The notes: generated from the sequence alone by a model not told the origin. Numbered from the stretch's first letter, positions 1 through 8,184 are shown. The stretch is DNA of 64,000 nucleotides from Cereibacter sphaeroides (GCA_003243455.1 QFQS01000001.1:1054001-1118000), one strand, 5' to 3'. Translations and numbers: made by a program.

Positions 1-65
1 GCCTGCCGAAGCTCAAGGATTTCCCGACCGAGCTTGGCGGATCGGGCGTGGCGGTCGCCGAATAG
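1..65 (+). CDS. 3' end of an unidentified CDS (partial)
   Basis: Only the last 20 codons lie in the window, in the frame starting at base 3 and ending with TAG at 63-65. The peptide ends GGSGVAVAE. It is too short to assign a family. The gene converges on the RraB-like gene and stops 3 bp before that gene's stop codon. Open frame to the window edge and high-GC codon use are the only support. Confidence 0.5.
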   Translation, partial: LPKLKDFPTELGGSGVAVAE

Positions 66-68
66 GGA

Positions 69-392
69 TCAGTCCGCGTCGAGTTCCCACCCGTCGGGAT
101 AGAAGTCATGCTTCAGCGCGATGGTCGTTGCCGTGCGCTCATGTTCCCAGATGGCTTCCGGAGTGACCGGGATGGGTCCGATACTTGCGACCAGCGTGTC
201 GCCATCCGGCAGGCGGCGGGTTTTGAAGCCCTCTGCCTGCAGGGCCTTTTCGAAGGAGGCCCAGTTTGCATCCAGTTCCTCGATGAAGAACATGAAATCG
301 ACCACTGCGGTCTTGGGCAGTTTCACCCCCCGACCGGCCTCCTTGAAGGTGGAATAGGTTTCGCGCCGTTGTGACTCATAGTTATGCGACAC
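69..392 (-). CDS. RraB-like regulator of ribonuclease E activity
   Basis: Predicted 107-residue cytosolic protein. The acidic N-terminal half, the FFIEELDANWASFEKALQ segment and the GFKTRRLPDGDTL stretch resemble the RraB family, in which the E. coli protein binds RNase E and inhibits RNA decay. The length is typical. The start is GTG at 392, since no ATG is in frame nearby; the only Shine-Dalgarno-like sequence is a weak GGGA. It lies 12 bp downstream of the 8-oxoguanine deaminase gene on the same strand, so it may be cotranscribed. Family membership is read by eye and not tested by alignment; a generic hypothetical protein is the alternative. Confidence 0.6.
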   Translation of the reverse strand: MSHNYESQRRETYSTFKEAGRGVKLPKTAVVDFMFFIEELDANWASFEKALQAEGFKTRRLPDGDTLVASIGPIPVTPEAIWEHERTATTIALKHDFYPDGWELDAD

Positions 393-404
393 GCGTGTTT
401 CCCA

Positions 405-1742
405 TCATGAGGGCAGACGGCGGGCCAGCCGGTTCTGCTGTTCGATGACCCGGCCCAAGTCGATGGTCACCATCTGGCGCTCTTTTACCACGCGACGCCC
501 CTCCACGAACAGGTCGCGCACGCGAGTCGGGCCAGACAGGATCAGCGCGGCGACCGGATCCCAGGCGCCAGCCGCTTCGATGCCAGACATATCCCAGACG
601 GCAATGTCCGCACGTTTGCCCGGCTCCAACGATCCGCAATCGCCACGGCCCAAAACCTGCGCCCCACCCAGCGTCGCAATCTCCAGCGCCTCACGCGCGC
701 TCATCGCATCGGCTCCCTTCGCGACGCGTTGCAACAGCATCGCCTGCCGTGCTTCGGCGATCAGGTTGCCCGCGTCGTTAGATGCTGACCCGTCGACACC
801 AAGACCCACCCGCACACCAGAATCCCGCATCTGGCGCACTGGCGCGATGCCCGAACCAAGGCGACAATTCGAACATGGGCAATGGGCTACTCCGGTCAAA
901 CTGCGGCTGAAAAGTTCAATTTCCGAACTATCCAGCTTTACGCAGTGGGCGTGCCACACATCGTCGCCAGTCCAGCCCAGATCCTCGGCATATTGTCCCG
1001 GTCGGCAGCCAAAGCTGGCGAGCGAATAGGCGATATCCTCGTCATTCTCGGCCAGATGGGTGTGCAGCATCACCCCTTTGTCGCGCGCCAGTATCGCCGC
1101 ATCGCGCATCAGATCGCGGCTGACCGAGAAGGGTGAACAGGGCGCGATCCCGACCCGCACCATCGCTCCTTCCGACGAATCGTGAAAAGCGTCGATCACA
1201 CGGATGCAATCCTTCAGGATAGCCCGCTCACCCTCGACCAGACTGTCCGGCGGCAAACCGCCCGCGCTTTCGCCGATGCTCATCGCGCCGCGCGTAGGGT
1301 GGAACCGCAGCCCAACGTCGGCGGCAGCGGCGATCGTGTCATCCAGCCGCGCGCCATTGGGGTAAAGATACAGATGGTCCGAGGTCAGCGTGCATCCCGA
1401 CAGCGCCAGTTCGGCCAGACCGATCTGCGCCGAAACGAACATCTCTTCCGGGCCGAAACGCGCCCAGATCGGGTAAAGCGTCTTCAGCCAGCCGAACAGG
1501 AGCGCATCCTGCCCGCCCGGCACCGCACGGGTCAGCGTCTGGTACAGGTGGTGATGGGTGTTCACTAAACCCGGCGTAACCACGCACCCGGATACATCGA
1601 GAACCTCGCCGGTAGTGGTCAGCCCCTGCCCAATCGCCGCGATCACGCCGCTGCGGATCAACAGGTCGCCCCCGGCAATCTCTCGCCGCGCGCGGTCCAT
1701 GGTGACAAGTACGGTCGCCCCGCGCAGCAGAAGCTCACCCAT
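405..1742 (-). CDS. 8-oxoguanine deaminase (amidohydrolase superfamily)
   Basis: Predicted to deaminate 8-oxoguanine to urate in purine salvage or catabolism. The 445-residue protein has the amidohydrolase layout: a metal-binding NTHHH motif at residues 61-65, a central HTHLAEN segment, the HCPCSNCRLGSG motif, and GLGVDGSASND, which carries the late catalytic Asp. The HCPCSN and GVDGSASND motifs fit the 8-oxoguanine deaminase/AtzC branch better than cytosine deaminase or guanine deaminase. I chose ATG at 1742 because GGAAGG sits 8 bp upstream; a GTG at 1769 overlaps the upstream stop but has a poorer ribosome site. It is the second gene of the hisN-like/deaminase/rraB-like leftward series. 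The substrate is inferred from the family. Confidence 0.85.
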   Translation of the reverse strand: MGELLLRGATVLVTMDRARREIAGGDLLIRSGVIAAIGQGLTTTGEVLDVSGCVVTPGLVNTHHHLYQTLTRAVPGGQDALLFGWLKTLYPIWARFGPEEMFVSAQIGLAELALSGCTLTSDHLYLYPNGARLDDTIAAAADVGLRFHPTRGAMSIGESAGGLPPDSLVEGERAILKDCIRVIDAFHDSSEGAMVRVGIAPCSPFSVSRDLMRDAAILARDKGVMLHTHLAENDEDIAYSLASFGCRPGQYAEDLGWTGDDVWHAHCVKLDSSEIELFSRSLTGVAHCPCSNCRLGSGIAPVRQMRDSGVRVGLGVDGSASNDAGNLIAEARQAMLLQRVAKGADAMSAREALEIATLGGAQVLGRGDCGSLEPGKRADIAVWDMSGIEAAGAWDPVAALILSGPTRVRDLFVEGRRVVKERQMVTIDLGRVIEQQNRLARRLPS

Positions 1743-1765
1743 CACCGCATCCTTCCGCGCCGTAA

Positions 1766-2581
1766 TCACAGAACCTGCGCCGGATCGTTCAGCACCGCCA
1801 ACGCGGCCGCGTGAACCTCGGCGTTCGCCGCCGCAATCACCCGCCCGCCCCGATGCGCGGGCCTGCCCTGCCAGTCTGTGACGATACCGCCCGCCGCCTC
1901 GATCACCGCTATCGGCGCCATAACGTCATACGTCTGCAGCCCAGCCTCGACCACAAGATCAATCTGGCCCGCCGCGATCAGCGCATAGGCATAGCAGTCC
2001 ATTCCATAGCGGGTCAGCCGCACCTGAGGCACCAGACGGCGAAAGGCAGCACCCTCTTCCGGCGTGCCGACCTCAGGGAATGTGGTGAAAAGGATCGCAT
2101 CGGACAGCGCACGAGGCACTCGTGTCTTCAAAGGCTTGCGACCCATCGGCCCCACGACCTCGGCCACGCCCAGCCCGCCTTCGAAACGTTCGCCGATATA
2201 GGGTTGGTCGATGACGCCATAGATGGGCCCGGTCTCGTCGGCCAGTGCGATCAGGACACCCCAGGTCGGCGTGCCGGACAGATAGCCGCGCGTGCCGTCG
2301 ATCGGATCCAGAACCCAGGTCAACCCGCTTGTGCCAGAAACAGTCCCGCGCTCCTCGCCCAGGATCGCATCCTGCGGCCGCCTGCGCGCCAGCACCTCGC
2401 GCATCATGTCCTCGGACAGCCGGTCGGCCACAGTCACCGGATCAAAGCCCGCGGACAGCTTGTTGTCCGCCGCCAGACCCTCCGAACGAAAATGGCGCAG
2501 GGTTGCACCCCGCGCCACTTCTGCAAGCTCGGCCGCCGTGGCCCTAATGTCCGCCACTTCGGCCTGCGCAATCAAAGTCAT
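1766..2581 (-). CDS. hisN: HisN-type histidinol-phosphatase / inositol monophosphatase family
   Basis: A 271-residue Mg-dependent phosphatase of the inositol monophosphatase fold. The metal-binding signatures are present: GEE at residues 75-77, LDPIDGTRGY at 91-100 and a late YDVMAPIAVIEAAGG motif. The overall sequence resembles HisN-type histidinol-phosphatases, which catalyse the penultimate step of histidine synthesis in many alphaproteobacteria. Inositol-1-phosphatase or PAP phosphatase activity cannot be excluded from sequence. It lies 71 bp downstream of the XRE regulator and close to the deaminase gene, all on the minus strand. No other histidine gene is nearby, so the pathway is inferred from family alone. 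Confidence 0.8.
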   Translation of the reverse strand: MTLIAQAEVADIRATAAELAEVARGATLRHFRSEGLAADNKLSAGFDPVTVADRLSEDMMREVLARRRPQDAILGEERGTVSGTSGLTWVLDPIDGTRGYLSGTPTWGVLIALADETGPIYGVIDQPYIGERFEGGLGVAEVVGPMGRKPLKTRVPRALSDAILFTTFPEVGTPEEGAAFRRLVPQVRLTRYGMDCYAYALIAAGQIDLVVEAGLQTYDVMAPIAVIEAAGGIVTDWQGRPAHRGGRVIAAANAEVHAAALAVLNDPAQVL

Positions 2582-2652
2582 TCCGGCCCCCCAGTCTCGC
2601 CTTCCCCGCCGGTAATCTCCGGATCGGGGTCGGTCAAGTGCCGGTCTGTCTT

Positions 2653-3018
2653 TCAGGCGGCGGCGTCGCTAAGAACACGCGCCAGATCAAACAGGCGGCG
2701 ACGCTGAGCCTCGGGGATGGAATAGTAGGAGCGAACCAGCTCCAGCGCTTCCTTATCGCCAAGAATGTCGCCCTCAGCAGCACGCGAAGCAACGTTCGCG
2801 TCGTCAAGCCCCTCGAAAAAGAAGTTGATCCCGACGCCAAGCGCGTCAGCCACGTCCCAAAGACGCGAAGCACTGACACGGTTCATGCCGGTTTCGTACT
2901 TTTGAATTTGCTGGAACTTGATACCCACTTTGTCGGCGAGTTGCTGCTGGGTCATTCCCACCATCCAACGACGGTGGCGAATACGTTTCCCGACATGGGC
3001 ATCAACAGGATGTTTCAT
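2653..3018 (-). CDS. XRE-family transcriptional regulator
   Basis: A 121-residue DNA-binding protein with a single helix-turn-helix at about residues 8-63 (TQQQLADKVGI, then QQIQKYETGMNRVSASRLW) and a short helical C terminus. This SinR/Cro-like architecture is common in Rhizobiales and Rhodobacterales. ATG at 3018 is chosen over a TTG at 3039 because GGAGA lies 5-6 bp before it. The gene is divergent from the quinone oxidoreductase gene, and the 339-bp gap between them contains a strong candidate operator at 3235-3267, so autoregulation or control of the neighbour is possible. The ligand is unknown. Confidence 0.88.
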   Translation of the reverse strand: MKHPVDAHVGKRIRHRRWMVGMTQQQLADKVGIKFQQIQKYETGMNRVSASRLWDVADALGVGINFFFEGLDDANVASRAAEGDILGDKEALELVRSYYSIPEAQRRRLFDLARVLSDAAA

Positions 3019-3234
3019 ACTTATCTCCGGTCTCTTCAAAGTGTTTCCCCTGCTCTCCTATAAGCAATTTTCGTGCCAAAAACGCTCCGCTTGCGGTTGT
3101 CCACAGATATGGGTGGCAGCCCGGAAAAACCTGTCTTTTCGGATATGTCCAATTATACAGATGGACAACAACCGGCACCAATCGCCCCCAACGTTCTTGA
3201 CTCGCAAGCCACTCGCCTAAAAAGATATATGCAT

Positions 3235-3267
3235 TTTGCGTTGCATTTTGCAAAATAGTTAACGCAA
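3235..3267. promoter_or_regulatory. Candidate operator, TTTGC-type repeats
   Basis: In the divergent gap between the XRE regulator and the quinone oxidoreductase gene there are TTTGCGTT (3235-3242), a 4-bp spacer and TTTGCAAA (3247-3254). The second half lies in a perfect 12-bp palindrome ATTTTGCAAAAT (3245-3256), and an outer inverted repeat TTGCGTT/AACGCAA spans 3236-3267. TTTGCAAA-N4-TTTGCAAA is the reported pattern for short-chain fatty acyl-CoA regulators such as PccR in Rhodobacter. The rest of 3019-3357 is AT-richer promoter-like sequence with no gene. Confidence 0.5.
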
Positions 3268-3357
3268 AGATTCCCATTCTGCACTTATTGCGCGCTCGCC
3301 TCATGCCTTTTTGCGCGCTATTCAGGGCTTTGACCGACCCGCCGTGGAAAATTCTTC

Positions 3358-4323
3358 ATGCACGCCTTCGTGATCGAAAAAGCAGGTTCTACACCAACCT
3401 TACGCGACCTGCCAGTTCCACTACCCGGCCCGGGCGAGGTTCGTATGCGCATCGGGGCCTGCGCACTGAATTTCGCTGACCTTTTGATGATCGATGGCCG
3501 ATACCAGGATACACCCCCTACCCCGTTTACCATGGGAATGGAGGTTGCGGGTCATGTCGATGCACTTGGCCCCGGCGTATCGGGACCGGCCATTGGCAGC
3601 TTGGTCGCAGCCATGCCTGGTAGCGGTGGACTAGCCGAATATATCTGCCTACCCGCCGAGGAATGCCTTCCCGTCCCTGCCGGCGTGCCTGCGGTCACCG
3701 CCGCTGCATCCCAGATCGCCTATGCCACCTCCCACCTTGCGCTTGACCGCCGTGCGCGGCTGCAACCCGGCGAGACCCTTCTTGTGTTGGGGGCTGCTGG
3801 CGGCGTAGGCCTTACCGCGGTCGAGATCGGCGCGCGGATGGGTGCGCGGGTTATCGCGTCGGCCCGAGGGGCAGAGCGGCTTTCCATCGCAAAGGCTGCG
3901 GGGGCGCATGTCCTGATCGACAGCGAGGAACCGGGCCTCAAGGACCGCCTAAAGGAATTGGGCGGCGTCGATGTGGTCTACGATCCCGTCGGCGGCCCGG
4001 CGTTTCTTGAGGCCCTGCGCGCAGCGAAACCAGAGGGTCGATTGTTAACCATCGGCTATGCCGGGGGCGAGATACCGCAGATCCCGGCCAACCTGCTGCT
4101 GGTCAAGAACATTTCCGTCATCGGCCTTTATGTCGGGGGCTATCGTCGTTTCAACCCAGCCGCGTCACGGCACAGCCTGACGACGATATTCAACTGGATC
4201 GCCGAAGGCAGCCTGAAACCTCACGTCAGTCACGTCCTGCCCCTTGAACAGGTGGAACAGGGGCTGGACCTGCTGCGCAGACGCGCCGCGACCGGCAAGG
4301 TCGTGATCAGCTTGCAGCCCTGA
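3358..4323 (+). CDS. NADPH:quinone oxidoreductase / zinc-independent MDR family protein
   Basis: A 321-residue medium-chain dehydrogenase/reductase. It has the N-terminal GroES-like part (GPGEVRMRIGACALNFADLL), a Rossmann dinucleotide site LGAAGGVG at residues 144-151, and DVVYDPVGGP, typical of quinone oxidoreductases and acryloyl-CoA-reductase-like enzymes. The catalytic zinc ligands of alcohol dehydrogenases are absent. It probably reduces quinones or enoyl-type substrates with NADPH in the cytosol. A TTTGCAAA-type operator lies about 100 bp upstream, which would fit acyl-CoA-linked control, but the substrate is not shown. It overlaps the 3' end of the convergent LysR gene by 17 bp. Confidence 0.85.
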   Translation: MHAFVIEKAGSTPTLRDLPVPLPGPGEVRMRIGACALNFADLLMIDGRYQDTPPTPFTMGMEVAGHVDALGPGVSGPAIGSLVAAMPGSGGLAEYICLPAEECLPVPAGVPAVTAAASQIAYATSHLALDRRARLQPGETLLVLGAAGGVGLTAVEIGARMGARVIASARGAERLSIAKAAGAHVLIDSEEPGLKDRLKELGGVDVVYDPVGGPAFLEALRAAKPEGRLLTIGYAGGEIPQIPANLLLVKNISVIGLYVGGYRRFNPAASRHSLTTIFNWIAEGSLKPHVSHVLPLEQVEQGLDLLRRRAATGKVVISLQP

Positions 4324-5188
4324 CCAGTTCCGGCACCGCCCGCGCCGCATAGGCGCGCCGGATCAGCCCGGCCAGAGCATCGACCACCGGGCTATGCGCG
4401 GGATCGGCCACGTAAAGGTTGATCCGCTTTCTCTGCAATTCCGGCAGAGCGCCGCCATGCTGGATGCGTTCCAGATGCGGCCCCTCGCTGCCCGAAAGCA
4501 CCGTATGGACGGCCAGGTCGGCGCTGACGCTCGCCTCGATCGTCCGGCTTGAATCGGATTCGACCGCCATCTCCCAAGGAATCCCCGCCCCGTCCAGCGC
4601 GTTCATCACGCCTTGGCGAAAGATGCAGTTGTGCTCATAGGCCAGCCGCAGCGGCCGCTGCTTCCAGGCCGAGCCGCCCGGCGCGCCGATCCAGACCAGT
4701 GGCAGTTCCACCAGCGTCTCGCCCCCCGGATCGGCGTGATCCTCGGTCGTCAGGATGATGTCGCAGTCGCCGCGCGCGAACTGGTCCTTCAGCATCCGGG
4801 TAAACGAAGAGATCAGGTTGACCTTCATGCGGGGATATTCCGCATGCAGCCGCTGCAGCACTCCGGGGATCACCGGATAGACGATGTCATGCGGCACCCC
4901 CAGCACGATCTCGCCCTCATAGGCCTCATGCGTCAGGCGGGCGAACACCTCGTCATTCAGCGCCAGCATCCGGCGCGCATAGCCCAAAAGCTGTTCTCCC
5001 GCCGCCGTCAGCCCCACCTTGCGCGCCGAGCGGTCCAGTATCTCAAGGCCCAGCACATCCTCCAACCGTTTGATCTGCATCGAGACGGCGGATTGCGTCA
5101 GGTTAAGAAATCCGGCCGCGCGCGTGACACCACCCGCATCGGCCACGGCCACGAAAGATCGCAATGCCGTCAGGTCGAGGTTGCGCAT
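4307..5188 (-). CDS. LysR-family transcriptional regulator
   Basis: A 293-residue regulator with a winged helix-turn-helix in residues 1-62 (LDLTALRSFVAVADAGGVTRAA, QSAVSMQIKRLE) followed by a periplasmic-binding-protein-like effector domain. ATG at 5188 has AAAGGTG about 6 bp upstream; an upstream ATG at 5224 lies within operator-like sequence. It is divergent from a DUF1127 gene, an arrangement seen repeatedly in Rhodobacteraceae, and TTG-N11-CAA at 5202-5218 is a good LysR box for autoregulation. The effector is unknown. The 3' end overlaps the convergent oxidoreductase gene. Confidence 0.9.
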   Translation of the reverse strand: MRNLDLTALRSFVAVADAGGVTRAAGFLNLTQSAVSMQIKRLEDVLGLEILDRSARKVGLTAAGEQLLGYARRMLALNDEVFARLTHEAYEGEIVLGVPHDIVYPVIPGVLQRLHAEYPRMKVNLISSFTRMLKDQFARGDCDIILTTEDHADPGGETLVELPLVWIGAPGGSAWKQRPLRLAYEHNCIFRQGVMNALDGAGIPWEMAVESDSSRTIEASVSADLAVHTVLSGSEGPHLERIQHGGALPELQRKRINLYVADPAHSPVVDALAGLIRRAYAARAVPELVRAAS

Positions 5189-5201
5189 ATCATCACCTTT
5201 A

Positions 5202-5250
5202 TTGATGCAATGAAGCAATATCATTCATTTCACAGATGATGTCACATCTG
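5202..5250. promoter_or_regulatory. Candidate LysR binding sites
   Basis: TTG-N11-CAA at 5202-5218 fits the T-N11-A LysR box with symmetric ends. A second inverted repeat, CAGATG/CATCTG, occupies 5233-5250 with a 6-bp spacer. Both lie between the divergent LysR and DUF1127 genes, upstream of both starts. Confidence 0.45.
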
Positions 5251-5345
5251 GCAGATTAATCAACAGAAATGATGCAACAACCGAATCGCATCATAAAACC
5301 AGAAGGGTCCGCGACCCGAACCCGAAATCGCGAAAGGGTAAGATC

Positions 5346-5576
5346 ATGTTCGCCTCGCGCCACACCGCAGAATTCTCCATCGCCGGTATCACCCGGTCCG
5401 ACGCCACGCATGCGCTTGTCACCCGCCTTCGGTTGGCGCTTTTCGCTTACCGCCAGCGTCAACAGCTTGCACAGCTTGACGATCGTGCGCTTTGCGACAT
5501 TGGCCTGACCCGTCAGGAAGCCGAAGCGGAATACAATCGTCACGCCTGGGACGTGCCCACCACCTGGCTGCGCTAA
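5346..5576 (+). CDS. DUF1127 domain-containing small protein
   Basis: A 76-residue protein whose C-terminal half carries the DUF1127 (YjiS-like) pattern: YRQRQQLAQLDDRALCDIGL at about residues 35-54, followed by TRQEAEAE. Small DUF1127 proteins in alphaproteobacteria have been linked to RNA turnover and to phosphate and carbon metabolism, but the role of this one is unknown. AAAGGG lies about 8 bp before the ATG. It is divergent from the LysR gene and probably regulated by it. The 138 bp after it, before the BI-1 gene, contain no recognisable gene. Confidence 0.85.
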   Translation: MFASRHTAEFSIAGITRSDATHALVTRLRLALFAYRQRQQLAQLDDRALCDIGLTRQEAEAEYNRHAWDVPTTWLR

Positions 5577-5714
5577 GGTCCAAAAGCCGACAACGCGAAG
5601 TTACGGATTTGGCACTAAAGTTCTTGAAAAAGCCTGTGAGGCTTCCGATATGACTTGCCACAGGGCGGTCCGGTCAACAGGATCGTCAGACAGGGACATT
5701 ATCGGAGGCTTCAC

Positions 5715-6455
5715 ATGGCTGAATATCAGACGATCCGGACAGCCGGCGCAGGCGCCCGGACCGGCTATATCGACGAGGGCCTTCGCGCCCATATGAACAA
5801 GGTCTACGGGCTTATGTCCGTGGCGATGCTCGTTACCGGTGCGGTTGCCTGGGGTGTTGGGTCCAGCACTGAACTGCTGTCGATCTTCCGCGACCCCGAA
5901 ACGCTCAAGCCTAACGTTCTTGGCTGGATCATCATGTTCGCGCCGCTTGCCATGGTCTTCGGCTATGGCGCGCTGCGTAACAGCGCCAGCTACGCGACGC
6001 TGCAGCTGTATTTCTACGCTTTTGCAGCGGTGATGGGCCTGTCGCTGGCCTGGATCTTCCAGGTCTTTACCGGCGTGTCCATCGCGCAGACCTTCTTGGT
6101 GACCGCAATCGCCTTCGCCGGTCTATCGCTGTGGGGCTACACCACCAAGCGCGACCTGTCGGGCATGGGCACCTTCCTGATGATGGGTCTGATCGGAATT
6201 ATCGTTGCCTCGCTTCTGAACATCTTCCTCGGCTCGCCCGCGCTGATGTTTGCGATCTCGGTGATCGGTGTGCTGATCTTCGCAGGCCTGACCGCCTATG
6301 ACACGCAGAACATCAAGAACGTCTACGTGGCTCATGCCAACGCGGGCGACAGCGAATGGCTGGCGAAATCGGCCATCGACGGGGCGCTGAACCTGTACAT
6401 GAACTTCATCAACCTGTTCATGTTCCTTCTGCAGTTCATGGGCAACCGCGACTGA
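5715..6455 (+). CDS. Bax inhibitor-1/YccA family inner membrane protein
   Basis: A 246-residue integral membrane protein with about seven hydrophobic helices between residues 27 and 243. The family features include the N-terminal HMNKVYGLMSVAMLVTGAVA segment and a conserved AYDTQNIK near residue 200. E. coli relatives (YbhL, YccA) are inner-membrane proteins; YccA modulates FtsH proteolysis, and BI-1 proteins can act as pH-sensitive calcium leak channels. ATG at 5715 is preceded by CGGAGG with 6-bp spacing, so the longer frame from 5655 is rejected. The gene is monocistronic and closed by the hairpin terminator at 6483-6514. Confidence 0.93.
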   Translation: MAEYQTIRTAGAGARTGYIDEGLRAHMNKVYGLMSVAMLVTGAVAWGVGSSTELLSIFRDPETLKPNVLGWIIMFAPLAMVFGYGALRNSASYATLQLYFYAFAAVMGLSLAWIFQVFTGVSIAQTFLVTAIAFAGLSLWGYTTKRDLSGMGTFLMMGLIGIIVASLLNIFLGSPALMFAISVIGVLIFAGLTAYDTQNIKNVYVAHANAGDSEWLAKSAIDGALNLYMNFINLFMFLLQFMGNRD

Positions 6456-6482
6456 TCGCGGAGCGCCTGATCTGAAAACGAA

Positions 6483-6514
6483 GGGCCGGTCGAAAGACCG
6501 GCCCATTCGCTTTT
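6483..6514. terminator. Bidirectional intrinsic terminator
   Basis: A perfect 9-bp stem GGGCCGGTC/GACCGGCCC closes a GAAA tetraloop (6492-6495) and is followed by TTTT on the plus strand; the minus strand reads into TTCGTTTT. It separates the convergent BI-1 and GNAT genes. Confidence 0.85.
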
Positions 6515-7025
6515 ACAGGTCCCGCACCATCGCAACGGCGGGAAAGGCGATCCCCGGCCTCAGCGGCACCTCGACCTCGCCAAGGGCGCGAAACCCAAGC
6601 GCGGCATAGAACGGCACCGCCGTTCGCGTGGACAGGCACTCCATCCGCTCCATCCCCGCTTCGCGAGCCTGATCCAGCACCCGCAGCAGCAGCCCGCTCC
6701 CCACGCCACGGCGAAGATGGTCCACGCCGGTCGCCACATGCCGCACATGGCCTGTCCGGCTACCCCCGCCAATCATTGGCCCCGGTCCGCCCCGTGTCCA
6801 GCCACCAACACCGGCAAGCCTGTCGTCCGCATCAAAGGCCAGCCAATAGGTGCCCGATCCCAGCAAGCCCGGCTGCGCCCGCGCCAAAAGCGGCACCGCC
6901 GTCACCATGACCGAAGGCGGATAATCCCACGCCAGCAGCTGCGGATAGGATCGCGCCAGCAAGGCATCGACCGCCGCCAGATCGTCGCGCGTCGCAAGAC
7001 GATATGTCAGGACATTGGCACGCAT
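6513..7025 (-). CDS. GNAT family N-acetyltransferase
   Basis: A 170-residue acetyltransferase-like protein. The acetyl-CoA-binding region reads VRHVATGVDHLRRGVGSGLL (about residues 94-113), with the RxxGxG/A-type pyrophosphate loop, and ends with the AVPFYAALGFRALGE segment characteristic of the fold. The acceptor substrate is not predictable. It starts at ATG 7025, and its stop abuts the bidirectional terminator shared with the BI-1 gene. No operon partner is evident, since the downstream L33 gene has its own terminator between them. Confidence 0.85.
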   Translation of the reverse strand: MRANVLTYRLATRDDLAAVDALLARSYPQLLAWDYPPSVMVTAVPLLARAQPGLLGSGTYWLAFDADDRLAGVGGWTRGGPGPMIGGGSRTGHVRHVATGVDHLRRGVGSGLLLRVLDQAREAGMERMECLSTRTAVPFYAALGFRALGEVEVPLRPGIAFPAVAMVRDL

Positions 7026-7085
7026 CGGGACAGCCTAGCGTATCGCCGCCACCCTCGTGAAGCGAATCGCGTTTGGCCAGACCCC

Positions 7086-7114
7086 AAAACAAAAACCGCG
7101 CCAGATGGGCGCGG
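7086..7114 (-). terminator. Intrinsic terminator of rpmG
   Basis: On the minus strand a 7-bp stem CCGCGCC/GGCGCGG (7096-7102 with 7108-7114) and a 5-nt loop are followed by TTTTTGTTTT. It lies 30 bp downstream of the L33 stop codon. Confidence 0.85.
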
Positions 7115-7144
7115 CTTTGTGGTCCTGAACCAGAAGGGCGGATC

Positions 7145-7312
7145 TTACTTGATCTTGCCTTCCTTGTATTCGACATGCTCCCGCTTCACGGGATCGTACT
7201 TACGAACCGACATCTTCTCGGTCATCGTACGGGCGTTCTTCTTGGTCACGTAGAAGTGGCCGGTGCCTGCCGTCGAGTTCAGGCGGATCTTGATCGTCGC
7301 CGGTTTGGCCAT
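7145..7312 (-). CDS. rpmG: 50S ribosomal protein L33
   Basis: A 55-residue protein reading [20 protein letters not shown] at its start and ending [13 protein letters not shown], an unmistakable bacterial L33. The two CxxC zinc-ribbon pairs of the zinc-binding paralogue are absent, so this is the zinc-independent form. It is a component of the large ribosomal subunit near the E site. The gene is monocistronic, with a TTGACT/TAAAAG promoter at 7370-7397 and its own hairpin terminator. GGAGAG lies just before the ATG. Confidence 0.97.
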   Translation of the reverse strand: MAKPATIKIRLNSTAGTGHFYVTKKNARTMTEKMSVRKYDPVKREHVEYKEGKIK

Positions 7313-7369
7313 AGTCGTCTCTCCAACACTCCGGAAAGCGCTGCCCCCGGTGAAATCCTTGAAGCCCGC

Positions 7370-7397
7370 CTTTTAGCCAGCGGGCGGGCGGAGTCAA
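7370..7397 (-). promoter_or_regulatory. Probable sigma-70-type promoter of rpmG
   Basis: On the minus strand, TTGACT (7397-7392), a 16-bp spacer and TAAAAG (7375-7370) lie about 60 bp upstream of the L33 start codon. A second TTGACT-like hexamer is immediately upstream. Confidence 0.55.
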
Positions 7398-7410
7398 CAG
7401 TCAAAACGGC

Positions 7411-8100
7411 TCAGGCAGTCATCTTGGCGTGCAGCCCGTCCAGCGTCGCCGCGTCAAGGCCAAGGGCTTTGCCCAGTTGCTCCAAATAGGCCTTCTCGGC
7501 TGCCTTGCCTGCCTTGATGGCGATCAGCGAGCTTGCATAGACCTGCGCCTTGACCGCATCGCCGGTATCGGCAACCAGTGCCGCAATATCGACCGGCTTG
7601 GCCATTTCCTCTTCAACGAAGGCCAGTTCTTCGGGCGAGGCATCCTTGACATACTCCATGATCTTCGCCCGCTCTTGCGCGTCGATCTTGCCGTCGGCCT
7701 TTGCTGCCTGGATCATCGCCCGGATCATCAGCTTGGCGTTTTCCTCATGCGCCACACTATTGCCGGTAAGTGAGCCGATCATGTCGGCAAAGGTGCCGCT
7801 TCCCGCCGCTGCCGCACCCGAAACCGAGGCTGCGATGCTGCCCATGCTGGCTTCCGCCGCCTCGGTGCCCTGCGCCATTGCGCCGCCGACCTTGGCGAAG
7901 GTATCGCGCACGGCCTGAGCGCCGCCTGGCAGGCCCATTTTCTCGGCCATCTGGCCAAGACTGTCGGCCATGCCGCCCGGCTCTCCGGCGTTCCGCAGGC
8001 TGTCCTTGACGCCCGTCATGCCGCCTTGCTGATATTTCTGATAGCCTTTTGCGGCCGCAAATCCGATGGCCAGCGTCGCCAGTGTCTTGATGAAGCTCAT
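7411..8100 (-). CDS. DUF533 / TerB-like domain protein
   Basis: A 229-residue protein with a hydrophobic N-terminal segment (IKTLATLAIGFAAAKGYQKY), a low-complexity Gly/Ala/Met middle and a C-terminal helical domain from about residue 120 (NAKLMIRAMIQAAKADGKID onward). That domain matches the DUF533 family, related to the TerB fold of tellurite-resistance proteins. The acidic AKADGKIDAQERAKI motif is the hallmark of TerB-like domains. The function is unknown; membrane association is suggested by the N terminus. GGAGGTGCGGG precedes the ATG. It sits upstream of rpmG and downstream of rnpB, with about 85 bp to the latter. Confidence 0.85.
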   Translation of the reverse strand: MSFIKTLATLAIGFAAAKGYQKYQQGGMTGVKDSLRNAGEPGGMADSLGQMAEKMGLPGGAQAVRDTFAKVGGAMAQGTEAAEASMGSIAASVSGAAAAGSGTFADMIGSLTGNSVAHEENAKLMIRAMIQAAKADGKIDAQERAKIMEYVKDASPEELAFVEEEMAKPVDIAALVADTGDAVKAQVYASSLIAIKAGKAAEKAYLEQLGKALGLDAATLDGLHAKMTA

Positions 8101-8184
8101 CCCGCACCTCCTTAGTTTATCGCCATGATATAGGGTCTACGTAACAACCTCGCCAAGTAAGTGCGGTTCCGGGGTGGCGAAAAT

